Source: DATBJG01 sp963790545
Lineage (GTDB): Bacteria; Acidobacteriota; Vicinamibacteria; Vicinamibacterales; JAMQPK01
Reading direction: 5' to 3'
Assembly: GCA_963790545.1 (NCBI GenBank)
Contig: CAWBPA010000005.1
Span: forward strand, 19,516 to 83,515
DNA length: 64,000 nt
Under the pieces are notes generated by a model. The model was not told where the DNA came from. It was given only the letters and a program-made list of their open reading frames with translations, and did not search any database. Shown here piece by piece: positions 7,611 through 17,742 of the stretch. The number at the start of each line of letters is the position of its first letter. Position 1 is the stretch's first letter. A program made the position numbers and the translations under genes.

Positions 7611-9542
7611 ATGCCAGACGCATCGTTACGGTTCGGTCCCTTCGTCCTCGATCGCGGTGGCTACCGTGTGCTGCGCGGGGAGCATGTGGTCGATCTGACC
7701 CCCAAGCTCATCGATCTCCTTCTCCATCTGGTCGATCACCGGGGCACACTCGTCACCAAGGAAGCGCTGCTGGACGCGCTCTGGCCAGGCGCGAATGTCA
7801 CCGACAACGCGCTCGCGCAGGCTGTGTCCGAGCTGCGCCAGGCCCTTGGAGACGATGCGAGCGCGCCGACATACATCAAGACGGTAGCCCGTCGCGGGTA
7901 CCGGTTCATTGCACCCGTCGAACCGCTTCGCGAACGAACCAGCGAGGCCGCTGGTGTAGCCGCTCCCGCGGCTGATCCGCGTCACGCGAAAAACACGATT
8001 GCCGTCATGGACTTCGTCAATGTCAGCGGAAACTCAACCTATGCGTGGCTTTCGGCTGGTATTGCGGAAACGGTGACCGGCGATCTGCGCGCGCTGGGAG
8101 CGTTTCGCGTCGTTGACCGGTGGCGGGTCATCGAAGCGGCGAAGAAAACAGACGGATCGCTCAAAGCCGTTGCTGCCGAGCTTGGTACGGCGCTCGTGGT
8201 GGTCGGCAGCTTCCAGGCGAGTACCGATCGGATCCGCATCAACGCACGAGTCGTCGATGCGGACGGCGGCGAAGCCTTGGCAGATGCCAAGGTGGACGGG
8301 CCGACCGAGGGAATCTTCGATCTTCAGGACGAAGTTGTGATGCGGTTTGCCAGGGATCTGGGCATCGCGGTCGGAACGCGGCGACACTCGACGGTCGGTG
8401 TGCGAGAAACGCCCAGCCTCGACGCATATCGCGCGTTTACCGAAGGCTCACTGCGCCTCGAAAGCCTGGATCTTGACGAGATGGAGAAGGCAATTGACGA
8501 CTTCGAGCGGGCGGTCTCTCTCGATGGTCGCTATGCCCCTGCCTACACGGGGCTCGCCAGCGCCGAGTTCGCCCAGTACGAAACGACACGGTCTGACAAC
8601 GTGCCGGCGCGCCAGCTGCTCGAACGGGCGATTGCGCATGCCCGCCACGCCGTCGAGCTCGACGAGGGGCTGGCTGAAGCGCATGCCACCCTCGCGCTTG
8701 CGCTCGTGAGCGACTGGAAGACCTCCGAAGCCGTTGCGGCCGCTCAACGCGCGGTGGCGCTCGAACCGTCGAACTGGCGGCATCTGTTCAGGTTGGGACA
8801 TGCGTCCTGGGGAGACGCGCGACTTCACGCTGCCGACCGCATGCTGGCGCTCTATCCGGAATTTGCGTTTGCCCACTTTCAAATCGCCATGGTGCACGTG
8901 GCGCGAGGGCATCTCGTGCAGGCAGAAACCGTGTTGCGCCGTGGTGCAGCGGTGCAGGTCCAGCAGGGTGGACGGGCTGAGCGCTTCCCCGCGCTGGGGC
9001 TCCACTGGCTCCTTGGATTGACTCGGCTCGCGCAGAACGATGTGACAGAAGCGTTGGCGGAGTTCGATCGCGAGCTGCTCGTCGCAGAACCACGTCGTCT
9101 CTACGGCCGGGAGTTCGCCATGAACGCGCACCACGGGCGTGGCGTGTCGTTGGTGGCCGCCGGACGGTTTGATGAGGCGCGCGAAGCGTTTCGACGTGCG
9201 CTTGCGCTCTATCCTGATCACGGACCTTCTCACCTGGGTCTGGCGCACGCATCGTTCCACCTCGAGGATGAGCGGGCCGCGCGTGCGGCGCGAAAATGTG
9301 TCGACGAGGCGGTTTCGACCTTGACGCGGAGTCGGCCGATGGAGGCCGCGGTGCTTCGAGCCAAGGTTCTGGCTGCAGACGGCTCAGCGGACGCCGCCGT
9401 CCAGACGCTCGATCGGCTGCTGGCGGATGCGCCATCCGGATTTGCCGGCTGGACGCTCCCAGTCGAACCGTTCCTCAGCCAACTCGTGACCCACCAAGGC
9501 TTTGCGGGTACCCTTCGCCGGCTGGCGGAAAGAGCGGAATAA
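7611..9542 (+). CDS. CadC-like winged-helix regulator with TolB-like and TPR domains
   Basis: About 643 residues. Residues 1-105 form an OmpR/PhoB-type DNA-binding domain (LTPKLIDLLLHLVDHRG, then ELRQALGDD and VARRGYRFIAPV). Residues about 125-250 match the TolB-N/CsgG-like module often joined to such domains (IAVMDFVNVSG, VVGSF, LQDEVVMRFA). The rest is TPR repeats (for example FERAVSLDGRYAPAYTGLA). No membrane helix is obvious, so it is probably soluble. The start is ATG 7611 or the preceding GTG 7608. It is divergent from the lipid operon and 131 bases upstream of the Aas-like gene, so it could regulate either. Confidence 0.85.
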   Translation: MPDASLRFGPFVLDRGGYRVLRGEHVVDLTPKLIDLLLHLVDHRGTLVTKEALLDALWPGANVTDNALAQAVSELRQALGDDASAPTYIKTVARRGYRFIAPVEPLRERTSEAAGVAAPAADPRHAKNTIAVMDFVNVSGNSTYAWLSAGIAETVTGDLRALGAFRVVDRWRVIEAAKKTDGSLKAVAAELGTALVVVGSFQASTDRIRINARVVDADGGEALADAKVDGPTEGIFDLQDEVVMRFARDLGIAVGTRRHSTVGVRETPSLDAYRAFTEGSLRLESLDLDEMEKAIDDFERAVSLDGRYAPAYTGLASAEFAQYETTRSDNVPARQLLERAIAHARHAVELDEGLAEAHATLALALVSDWKTSEAVAAAQRAVALEPSNWRHLFRLGHASWGDARLHAADRMLALYPEFAFAHFQIAMVHVARGHLVQAETVLRRGAAVQVQQGGRAERFPALGLHWLLGLTRLAQNDVTEALAEFDRELLVAEPRRLYGREFAMNAHHGRGVSLVAAGRFDEAREAFRRALALYPDHGPSHLGLAHASFHLEDERAARAARKCVDEAVSTLTRSRPMEAAVLRAKVLAADGSADAAVQTLDRLLADAPSGFAGWTLPVEPFLSQLVTHQGFAGTLRRLAERAE

Positions 9543-9673
9543 AACCCTCCTCATCGTTTCTCAGAGATTCGTCAAGCGTTCTCAGCGTCCCCTCAGGACA
9601 TCGCGCCCGTGCGGGCCGTATCGTGGTTTTGACGGCAGCGGCGGCTCCGCCGATACAACCAAAAGGGGTGCGC

Positions 9674-12600
9674 ATGACCAGCACATACCGCGAAACACTC
9701 AGGCAGCCAGGGATTGTGCCCTTCCTCTGGACGCAGTTCCTGGGCGCGTTCAACGACAACCTGTTCAAGATGATTGTGTCGATGCTGGCGGTCCGCGCCG
9801 CAGCCGGCGGCAATGCCGGCCGGGAGCTTTCGCTGGTGGGAGCCGTCTTCATCCTGCCGTTCCTGCTGTTTTCGGGCTACGCCGGACAACTCGCGGATAC
9901 CTATAGCAAGCGCACCGTGCTCGTGGTGACAAAGGCGCTCGAAATCGGGGCGGCTGGATTGGGGCTGCTCGCGTTCACGGCCGGGCGGCTCGAAATCACG
10001 CTCGTGGTGCTGTTCCTGCTTTCCCTTCAGGCGACGTTCTTCAGCCCTGCGAAGTACGGCATTCTCCCGGAGATCCTTCCCGAACGCGACCTGTCGCGCG
10101 CCAACGGCGTTCTCGAGATGAGCACGTTCGTGGCGATTGTGGCCGGCGCGGCGCTGGGGAGTTTTGCATTCGATGTGTGGCACGAGCAGCTGTGGGTTGT
10201 TGGGGTGGCGGTCGTGGTGGTGGCGATCGTCGGGACGGTTTGCAGCCTCGGTATTCCGGATGTTCCAGCCGCGCAGCCCGGTACGGCAATCCGGGCCAAC
10301 CCCTGGTACGAAATTGCAGAAGGCCTGAAGCGGCTGCGCGGCGATCGTATTTTGTGGCTCACCGTCCTGGGCATTTCGTACTTCTGGTTTCTTGGCGCCC
10401 TCCTGCAGCTCGTGATGGTGCTGTTTGGCACGCAGGTGATGGTGCTCGACGATCGCTGGGTTGGAGTGCTCACGGCGTTTGCCGCAGTGGGGATCGGTCT
10501 CGGAAGCCTCGTTGCGGGTCGGCTGTCGGGCGACAAGGTGGAGCTCGGACTTGTCCCAATCGGATCGATTGGCATGGGGTTGTCGGCGATCGTGCTCTCA
10601 CGTTGCACGGATTCATTTGCCGCGGCGGCGACCAGCCTGGCGTTCGTGGGCTTCTTCGGAGGCCTCTTTGCGGTGCCGCTGAACGCGCTGCTCCAGCAGC
10701 GCAGCGGCGAGCGCGAAAAAGGTCGGCTGATGGCCACCAACAATTTTCTGAACGTCGTGGCCATCCTGGGCGCATCGATGGTGTTATGGATGTTCAACGA
10801 TGTCCTTGCACTCCCGGCCGATCGCATCATCTTCCTTTTCGGGCTGCTCACGCTGGCATCCAGTGCCCTCGTCCTGAGCATCGTTCCGGAGTTCCTGATT
10901 CGTTTCAGCCTGTGGTTGCTGACCCATTCGATTTACAAGATTCGGATTGTCGGTCAGGAGCATGTGCCGTCGCGAGGACCTGCCTTGCTCGTCTGCAATC
11001 ACCTGTCACATGTCGACGGCTTTCTGGTGGGCGCCTGCGTCCAGCGGTTCATCCGCTTCATGGTGTACAAGCCGTATTGCGAGACGCCAGGAACCCGGTG
11101 GCTGTTTCGGCTCATGAAGGTCATCCCGGTGTCGGAGGGCAACCGACGGGACGTCGTGGAATCGATTGCGCGCGCACGAGCCGAGCTTCAGGCTGGCCAT
11201 GTGGTGTGCATCTTTGCTGAAGGCGGCATCAGCCGGACGGGAAATCTGCTGCCCTTCAAGCGCGGGTACGAGCGCATCGTCGCCGGTCTGGACGTGCCGG
11301 TGATTCCTGTGTGCCTCGATCGGCTCTGGGGCAGCGTATTCAGTTTCAAGCGCGGGCGCTTTTTCTGGAAGTGGCCGGAGCGTGTGCCTTATCCCGTCAC
11401 CGTTGCGTTCGGCGCGCCGCTCGCTACCGACGTTGGTGCCGCGGCCGCTCGACTCGCGCTGATGGAGCTGAGCAGTCGGACCATTGAGACCCGTTTCGAA
11501 AGGGCGGGAACGTCTCGACTGCTTCACGCACAGTTTGCGCGCAATGCCAGGCGCCGCTGGGGATCACCTTGCATGAGCGACAGTACCGGGCCGCCGGCTG
11601 ACGCGCGGGCGAACCCTGACGGCAGGTGTGCTGCTGGCCAGGTGGATCCGACGGCACCACGACGGCGAGGCAATGGTAGGCGTCCTGCTGCCGGCGTCGG
11701 TCGGCGCGGCACTCGTCAATCTCGGCGCCACGCTTGCGGGTCGAGTACCGGTGAACCTGAACTTCACGGCCGGGCCCGAGGCCATGAAGCTGGCCATCGA
11801 ACAGTGCGAGATCCGTACGATCATCACGTCCCGGGCGTTTCTCGCCAAGGTGCCTGTCGGTGAGCTGCCGGGTCTCGTGTACCTCGAGGATGTCCTCAAG
11901 AGCACCACCGCCGGATCGCGTGGAGCCGCCTGGCTGGCGGCCCGATTTGCGCCAGTCAAGTGGCTCGAGTCGTTCTGTGGCTCAGACGAGCGGTCCCTCA
12001 ACGCTCTGGCCACAGTGATCTTTTCGAGCGGCAGTACGGGCATTCCCAAGGGGGTCATGCTCTCTCATCGCAACATCAGCGCGAACATCGAAGCGCTCGA
12101 ACAGCTGTTCTGGGTGTCTTCGGATGAATGTCTGCTCGGCGTGCTGCCGATGTTCCACTCGTTCGGGTTCACGGGCACGTTCTGGTTCCCACTGATTGGT
12201 GGGTTCCCGGTGGTCTATCACCCGAACCCCATGGACGCGAAGGCCATTGGTGAGCTCGTTCACGAACACAAAGCCACGATGTTGATCAGCACACCCACCT
12301 TCTATAACGCTTACCTGCGGCGATGCACGCCGGAGCAGTTCGCGAGCTTGCGTCTGGCGGTCGTGGGCGCCGAGAAGCTTCGGGAACCGCTCGCGATCGC
12401 ATTCAAGGCGAAATATGGCGTCGAGCTGCTCGAAGGGTACGGATGCACGGAGATGGCCCCCGTCGTTTCGGTGAACATCCCGGACATTGAAGATGGGCAC
12501 GTGCGTCAGATTGGAACCAAGCGCGGGTCGGTGGGGCATCCGTTGCCTGGAGTTGTGACCAGGGTCGTGGATCCCGAGACCGGTGAGGGCCCGTTGTTCG

Positions 12601-13121
12601 GTACGCAGGGACTCCTCTTGATGAAAGGCCCGAACCTGATGCTCGGCTACCTCGGACAGCCGGACAAGACGCGGGAGGTCATGCGAGACGGCTGGTACGT
12701 GACGGGGGACCTTGCCATCATGGACGAGGACGGGTTTCTTCACATTACAGATCGGCTGTCGCGATTCAGCAAGATTGGCGGCGAGATGGTGCCGCACATG
12801 AAGATTGAAGACTCGATCAATGCACTTCTGGCTGACAACACCACGTCGATCGTGACGTCGGTGCCCGACCTATCGAGGGGAGAACGCCTCGTGGCGTTTT
12901 ATACGGACGCGGGCCTTCGTCCCGAGGATTTGTGGGACCGGCTGAGCCAGACGGACCTTCCGCGGCTCTGGTTACCCAAGCGCGAAGATCTCCACCAGAT
13001 CGATTCGATCCCTACGCTGGGCACGGGGAAGGTCGATCTGCGCGGGGTTCGCAATCTTGCGCTCGAGCGGATGGCCGAGCCGGCGCCGGCGACCGAGCGC
13101 CGGGCAGAGGTCTTGAACTAG
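9674..13121 (+). CDS. aas: Aas-like fusion: MFS lysophospholipid transporter, acyltransferase, acyl ligase; frameshifted
   Basis: Three parts in order: a 12-helix MFS/LplT-like carrier (about 1-410, beginning PFLWTQFLGAFNDNLFKMI), a PlsC domain (CNHLSHVDG near 441 and FAEGGISRTGN near 515), and an AMP-forming acyl ligase (FSSGSTGIPKGVMLSH near 783). The known combination imports lysophosphatidylethanolamine and re-acylates it with a fatty acid activated on ACP. The frame changes near base 11590 (ACCGGGCCGCC): dropping one base joins DSTG to RRLTRGRTLTAGVLLARW, giving about 1148 residues. The ATG at 9674 follows GGGG. If the indel is real, the product would be a carrier plus acyltransferase, with the ligase possibly started internally. 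Confidence 0.85.
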
Positions 13122-13315
13122 CAGTCCAAACGTCTCCCCTGGCGACGTCGCGAGCGGTACGGTTGTGCGGTGAGCAACTCACGACATGCCGTGGACCTCT
13201 TTCACAAAGTTGCACTGGCACGAGCTCCTCGCTCCGGCGCGCGACTTGCTTTACAGGGCGATGTCTACTCGGGGCAGCTCGTGGACGAATTCATCACGGT
13301 GAGGAGGTGGCGGCC

Positions 13316-14113
13316 ATGCGGTCTCCAGCAGCCGTCGCGGGATTAGCAATGATGGCTCTCGTTGCGTGCGGTCCTCGAGAGCCGAGGACAGACGCGGAAC
13401 GTCTCGCACGAGGCCGGGAGCTGGTGCAAGAGATGAGCACGCGCCTGGCAGCCGCTCCGCAGGTGAGCGTGACAACCACTGAAGTACGAGACATCGTACG
13501 TGCATCCGGTGCGAAGCGGCAGGTGTCGCAGACCGGTGTGTACACCGTCCGGCGCCCGGATCGCTTTTATGTCAGGATGACGGGCGGCCGAGAGCTCGAG
13601 ACCTGGTACAACGGTAAGAACTTGACCATCGCCTCGCATCCGGAGAAGGTCTTCGCGCAGGCCCCGATGCCCGAGACCATCGACCGTACGCTCGACGTGC
13701 TTGCCGAGCGGTACGACATGGCCCTGCCGATGGGCGACTTGTTTTATGGCTCCGCGGCAAAGGCGCTGCTCTCCGACACGACCACCGGCGGCTACGTGGG
13801 CCGCGAAAATGTGGGTGACACGCCCTGCTACCATCTGGCGTTTCAAGACAAGGGCGTGGACTGGGAAGTCTGGCTGCCAACTGAGGGCGAGCCGCTGCCA
13901 AGGCGTCTGAAGGTCGTGCAGAAAGGGCGCACTGGGCAGCCGATGGTCGATCTGACGTTTACCGAATGGAATCTCGCGCCGCAGATCACCGATGCCACGT
14001 TCGTCCCGAAGCTAGCGGCGGACTACGAGGGCATCGCGGTAATACAGCGGGCCGCGGCGATCAAGAAAGCTGCGCCGCCTGCGCAGCCCACCGCGCCGGA
14101 CACCAAGAAGTAG
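13316..14113 (+). CDS. DUF2092-like periplasmic lipoprotein
   Basis: 265 residues starting MRSPAAVAGLAMMALVACGP, a lipoprotein signal with Cys18 as the likely lipidated residue. The body reads like the DUF2092 family of periplasmic proteins (YTVRRPDRFYVRMTGG, LETWYNGKNLTI, PCYHLAFQDKGVDWEVWLP), which is related in fold to LolA/LolB lipoprotein carriers. The C-terminal tail is Ala/Pro/Lys-rich. The ATG at 13316 follows GAGGAGG. It is followed 52 bases later by the glycine/alanine repeat protein and may share a transcript with it. Its role in the envelope is unknown. Confidence 0.75.
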   Translation: MRSPAAVAGLAMMALVACGPREPRTDAERLARGRELVQEMSTRLAAAPQVSVTTTEVRDIVRASGAKRQVSQTGVYTVRRPDRFYVRMTGGRELETWYNGKNLTIASHPEKVFAQAPMPETIDRTLDVLAERYDMALPMGDLFYGSAAKALLSDTTTGGYVGRENVGDTPCYHLAFQDKGVDWEVWLPTEGEPLPRRLKVVQKGRTGQPMVDLTFTEWNLAPQITDATFVPKLAADYEGIAVIQRAAAIKKAAPPAQPTAPDTKK

Positions 14114-14165
14114 CGAGCCGGTCGAAGTTGGACCTTGAAAGAGTTCCAGAAGGAGTCCTCGAGTC

Positions 14166-14873
14166 ATGAGGCAACAAAACACGGGGCGAAGAGTCATCTG
14201 TCTCACGGTGGCAGGTTTTGTCACGATCGCGGGTCTCGCACATATGTCTGCGCAAGTGCGCGCTGGCCGCCGTGGTGCCGTGTCCGATGGCGATGACCGC
14301 GCCGCGGCCGCCGGCCCGCGGGGTGCTGCCGTCAAGGGTGAAGATGGCTACGCTGCGGCCGGCCGCCGTGGCGCGGTTGTCAGCGGCGACGAGGGCTACG
14401 CGGCGGTCGGACGACGAGGCAACGTCGTGACCGGCGAGGACATCGACGTCGATGGGGCGGCGGTCGGCCGACGCGGCGCGGTCGTCGTCGGCGAAGAAGG
14501 GGCCGCAGCCGTGGGTCGCTACGGCAACGTCGTGGTCGGCGACCGCTACGAGAGCTACGATGCCTGGAAGGCCGTGGCGGCGGTTGGCACCGGCATCGCG
14601 ATCGGCACGATGCTCGCGAAACCGCCGGCCGCCGCAGCGCCCGTCGTGGTGTCCGGATCAACCTACTACTATCACGACAACGCGTATTACACGCGCGTGA
14701 TGACGAGTGGGGAGGTGACGTACCAGGTCGTCGCCCCTCCCGCTGGCGCGATCATCACGACGCTCCCCGCGGGTTGCAGCAATGTGAACGTCGGAGGCGC
14801 GGCGTACTCGCAGTGTGGCCAGACGTATTACACGCGCGTGTCGACGGGATATCAGGTTGTCGTGCTGAAGTGA
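14166..14873 (+). CDS. Exported protein with GRRGAVV-type internal repeats
   Basis: 235 residues with an N-terminal signal (VICLTVAGFVTIAGLAHMSAQ). Residues about 33-125 hold five to six imperfect repeats of roughly 16 residues, on the pattern G-R-R-G-x-V-V-x-G-(D/E)-(E/D)-x-Y-A-A. After a short helix and a glycine-rich segment (AVGTGIAIGTMLAKPP), two tyrosine-rich segments carry YYHDNAYYTRVM and QTYYTRVSTGYQVV. It resembles secreted proteins seen in Acidobacteria and Planctomycetes but I do not recognise a characterised family. An AGGAG lies upstream of ATG 14166. It probably acts in the envelope or outside the cell. Confidence 0.65.
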   Translation: MRQQNTGRRVICLTVAGFVTIAGLAHMSAQVRAGRRGAVSDGDDRAAAAGPRGAAVKGEDGYAAAGRRGAVVSGDEGYAAVGRRGNVVTGEDIDVDGAAVGRRGAVVVGEEGAAAVGRYGNVVVGDRYESYDAWKAVAAVGTGIAIGTMLAKPPAAAAPVVVSGSTYYYHDNAYYTRVMTSGEVTYQVVAPPAGAIITTLPAGCSNVNVGGAAYSQCGQTYYTRVSTGYQVVVLK

Positions 14874-14883
14874 GGTCGGCCGG

Positions 14884-15696
14884 CTATTGCCCAGTCGGAG
14901 CTGGCCCGGCCACTAAGTGCACATTGAAAACGTACATCTTTGAACCTGGCCCATAGAACAATTGCCAAGAAGTCTGTCGCTGCGTGGCTTCGAGAGTACG
15001 AACCAGCACATCCCGCGCTGCCTCGTTTACTACACCTTCGCTAGTTCTCACGCCTCGAAGTAGATTTATAGGGGATATGCCAAGAACCGAATTTATCCCG
15101 GTGGCTTGAGAGACCGATTGGAGAACGGCACGAACCATCCCCTCGGCTGTCCGCTCGGCTGCCGGCAATGAAATACGGGTTTCAAGGACTGAATCTTGCT
15201 CGATCTGCTCCCCGTTCTTGTTCTTCCTAGCGGCAGGGAACACATGAAAGACGTTGCCGGTTTGACCAAAGCTAAACCGACCGGGGTGGCCAGTTGACTC
15301 ATAGCTAGCCAGTAGCTCGCGGAGAAGACCGACCGGATCGGCCGGCTCTCCAGTTACCGCGTAGCTAAAGAAGAATGCCCCTCCTCTGGGAATCAAGACT
15401 TTCTTAGACAAGTCGCCGTCCTTGCGAACAAGCGCTGCCACATCTTCTATTTCCGCAGCATATTCGTAGAGGGGATCTTCGTAGGTGATGACCCAGCCAT
15501 ACTGCTGCTCTATGGTCTCAATGGCCTTTGCGAGCGGCCTAGGATCGTTCACTGAAACAGTGAGGTTCTGACCTACTTGTTGTCCCACGAGCTGTTCGGA
15601 TCCGAAGCCCAACTGAAGAGCAATTAAACCGCCGACGCAACCAATCCCGAGCGATATCGCAGTTACAACGTGTTTGTGCTTCTGCATGGATCCCAT
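14884..15696 (-). CDS. Exported hypothetical protein, STN-like N-terminus
   Basis: 270 residues. A signal or membrane anchor covers about 10-29 (VTAISLGIGCVGGLIALQLG). The following TVSVNDPRPLAKAIETIEQQYGWVITYEDP resembles the short STN-type fold of secretins and TonB receptors, where a small beta-alpha-beta unit precedes a larger assembly. The rest has no family I know. AGGAGG lies four bases upstream of ATG 15696. It is convergent with the repeat protein and 28 bases downstream of the BNR-like gene. Base usage looks richer in A/T than neighbouring operons, which fits a recently acquired or fast-evolving patch. Confidence 0.55.
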   Translation of the reverse strand: MGSMQKHKHVVTAISLGIGCVGGLIALQLGFGSEQLVGQQVGQNLTVSVNDPRPLAKAIETIEQQYGWVITYEDPLYEYAAEIEDVAALVRKDGDLSKKVLIPRGGAFFFSYAVTGEPADPVGLLRELLASYESTGHPGRFSFGQTGNVFHVFPAARKNKNGEQIEQDSVLETRISLPAAERTAEGMVRAVLQSVSQATGINSVLGISPINLLRGVRTSEGVVNEAARDVLVRTLEATQRQTSWQLFYGPGSKMYVFNVHLVAGPAPTGQ

Positions 15697-15724
15697 CGAT
15701 CCTCCTAAGTACGCGCGCCTTCAA

Positions 15725-16794
15725 CTAAGGCCATACTCTTTCAGCATAAGCTCCGGCTCGCATACTCCAAACCTCGAGATAGTCGAAGCCCATCATTAAC
15801 ATGTTGGTCGTGTAGGTACGGCTTCCGGTCCCACAATTTATGACCATCCGCTGAGAAAAGCTTGTCAGACATGGTGCTCGGCCCGCATCGCGATAGTATG
15901 TGACGGCATCCGCCTCCCATCCAACGAAGTCATCTCCCCATTGGTTAGCGGAACCCACTGGCCATCCCCCAGGGGGGCCTCCAGTGATAGACACCGACTG
16001 GCCGAAGTCGGAGCCCAAAAACCAACAGGTGTCCGGCCCTCCGTTACCCGGATTCTCTTCCTGTACCCGGCGACCTACAAAATTTGTTGTGCTTGGCGTC
16101 AATAGCTGACGCCACGCATGAATACCCCCTGAGGACCACCCGATACTGTTCGTTATTTCACCAGTCGGAACAAGGCAATCGCTCGCCTCAATTCGAATGT
16201 CGTAGATGTACATTAGGCCTAGGACATTCGACGTATTTGAGGTGCACGAAGGGACACAGGCTGTCATCTGCGCAGTAAGGGAGGCTCGGACTTGAACCAG
16301 CGATGTGTCCTGCGTAGATAACAGTGGAACCGAAACGTTGTGAGCCGGGACCGAGCTATTTGGCGGTGCCGTATCGACAAGGTAGTCAATCGTCTGCCAA
16401 GAACTGCCCCCGTCAAGGGAGAGTTCACCTTGGCTTCAACGCTGCCTGACGAACTGCCCACCGAGAAAAGAGCGTTCGCGCTCCAACGGACGACCAACGA
16501 GACGGGTACGTACCCGCCCGGAAAGCCAGACCAAGTCATCGTGTCCACCTGCGGCGTTATACACGCCGTGTGACAATGGGCGGACCTCGCTGCTCCACTC
16601 GCAGTAACAGGCGACGCATCGTACGCATTCTGAGGATACGAAAATTCTCCGGGGGCATTTGGCGGAGGTGAGCTGGGACGAATTATGTGGTTGGACTGGG
16701 CCGGCACCTTTATAGGGAACAACAAACCAAGTGCCGCCAGTCCCAAGAGCGTTCCCAGTGAGACGACTCGCCTAGTGCTTCTCCTAATCTTCAT
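15725..16794 (-). CDS. Exported hypothetical protein with SLDGGSSWQT segment, frameshifted
   Basis: The N-terminal part starts MKIRRSTRRVVSLG with a signal peptide ending near VPAQS. It continues to about base 16420 in one frame; the rest lies in another frame. Adding one base near GAAGCCAAGG joins SVEA to QGELSLDGGSSWQTIDYL, a stretch like BNR/exo-alpha-sialidase Asp-box repeats, and runs to 15725, giving about 356 residues. The C-terminal half is rich in Trp, Cys and Gly (DTCWFLGSDFGQS, SANQWGDDFVGWEADAV), as in secreted, disulphide-linked proteins. I cannot assign a function. The same single-base fault is seen in several conserved genes here, so it may be a sequence error. Confidence 0.5.
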
Positions 16795-17242
16795 TGGTGT
16801 CACTCCCGAACTGAAGTACCAGTGAAGTACGAACAAACGCGGAGAATGCAGTTAACAAAAGCTTCGTGAGTTTTTATCGCGGATTTGTGGCGGGTATGGT
16901 ACAGGAATCACGAAGGTGATCAAGTCGGTGTTTGTCTTACGGAAAGTCAGTGATTGGTCAGAAACCGCCTGGACAACCGCGCGTCTTCGATAATGTCTCC
17001 GGCGACCGCGCTGGGGGCCGGATCCTCCCGTCCCTATATATCGCTACCTTGAGGCGCCTCGGTCGATTGCGCTAATCGCCAGCTCATACGGTGGTAAAGA
17101 TGACTTCGATCAGAAATGCTTCAAACTACGCGCCGGCCAACGCACCGCCTAAGTAAACAGCTGATTGTCGCCTTGGGGACGCCAGAAAAGGTGCAAGGTC
17201 GACAACACCCGAAAAGAGTCGGCCAAAAGAAGTCAAGTTGTC
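16795..17242. other. Gene-poor spacer
   Basis: No convincing gene, hairpin or repeat is visible. Short open frames on both strands lack ribosome sites and protein-like composition. The promoter of the BNR-like exported gene should lie at its left end. Confidence 0.4.
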
Positions 17243-17613
17243 CTAGTCCTCACAGCCAAGCCAGACCGCTTCAATCGGCTGCTTCGAGTCGTACAGCACC
17301 TTGCCGCTGTCGCCAACCTTCCACTGTTCCGCTTCGTCGGCCGGCATGTCGATCGTGTTTGCGATGAACTCGCCCCTGGATAGTCCCGAAACTCAAAGTG
17401 CAGCCGCCACTATCGCATGCCATTGATTTTCACATTCCGCTGCCGTAGTTCTGTCCTGCCCGTCGTAACCCCCTGAGTCTTGATGGCCTGCCGCTGATAT
17501 CGCCAGTCCTCAAGGACGGTCCTTCCACTAACGAAGAGGCCGATGCCGCCCATGACAAAAGCCGGCCCTTTTCGAGTCGGAATGACGGTTTGTGAGAGTC
17601 GTTCAGTGCCCAT
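17243..17613 (-). pseudogene. Decayed DUF3592-like protein
   Basis: Three pieces of one small protein can be followed. ATG 17613 opens a frame with a membrane segment, VMGGIGLFVSG, and ends MR at a TAG at 17410-17412. The same frame continues past the stop as WRLHFEFRDYPG. After a single-base shift a third piece reads GEFIANTIDMPADEAEQWKVG and DSGKVLYDSKQPIEAVWLG, ending at 17243. The order (helix, strand-rich domain, final WLG) resembles DUF3592 proteins. A nonsense codon plus a frameshift points to a pseudogene, although sequence errors could explain part of it. Confidence 0.5.
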
Positions 17614-17742
17614 ACTGGCGCAACGGATTCCGGCGCTTCGTCTCTATTTATCTGAGGAAACAGGCCATGCTTGAAAAGAAGGTACAGCGCCACTAAGGTT
17701 GCGCCGAGAACCTCTATAGCCGTTGACTCAGGAGGTATCGAA

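Noticed and set aside
9296..9673. Upstream extension of the Aas-like gene into the regulator
   Set aside because: This part is a shadow of the regulator in another frame; ATG 9674 has a ribosome site and starts the conserved transporter domain.
11628..13121. Separate acyl-CoA ligase gene starting at GTG 11628
   Set aside because: The residues before the GTG in the same frame continue an Aas-type linker, and there is no ribosome site; one indel explains the split better.
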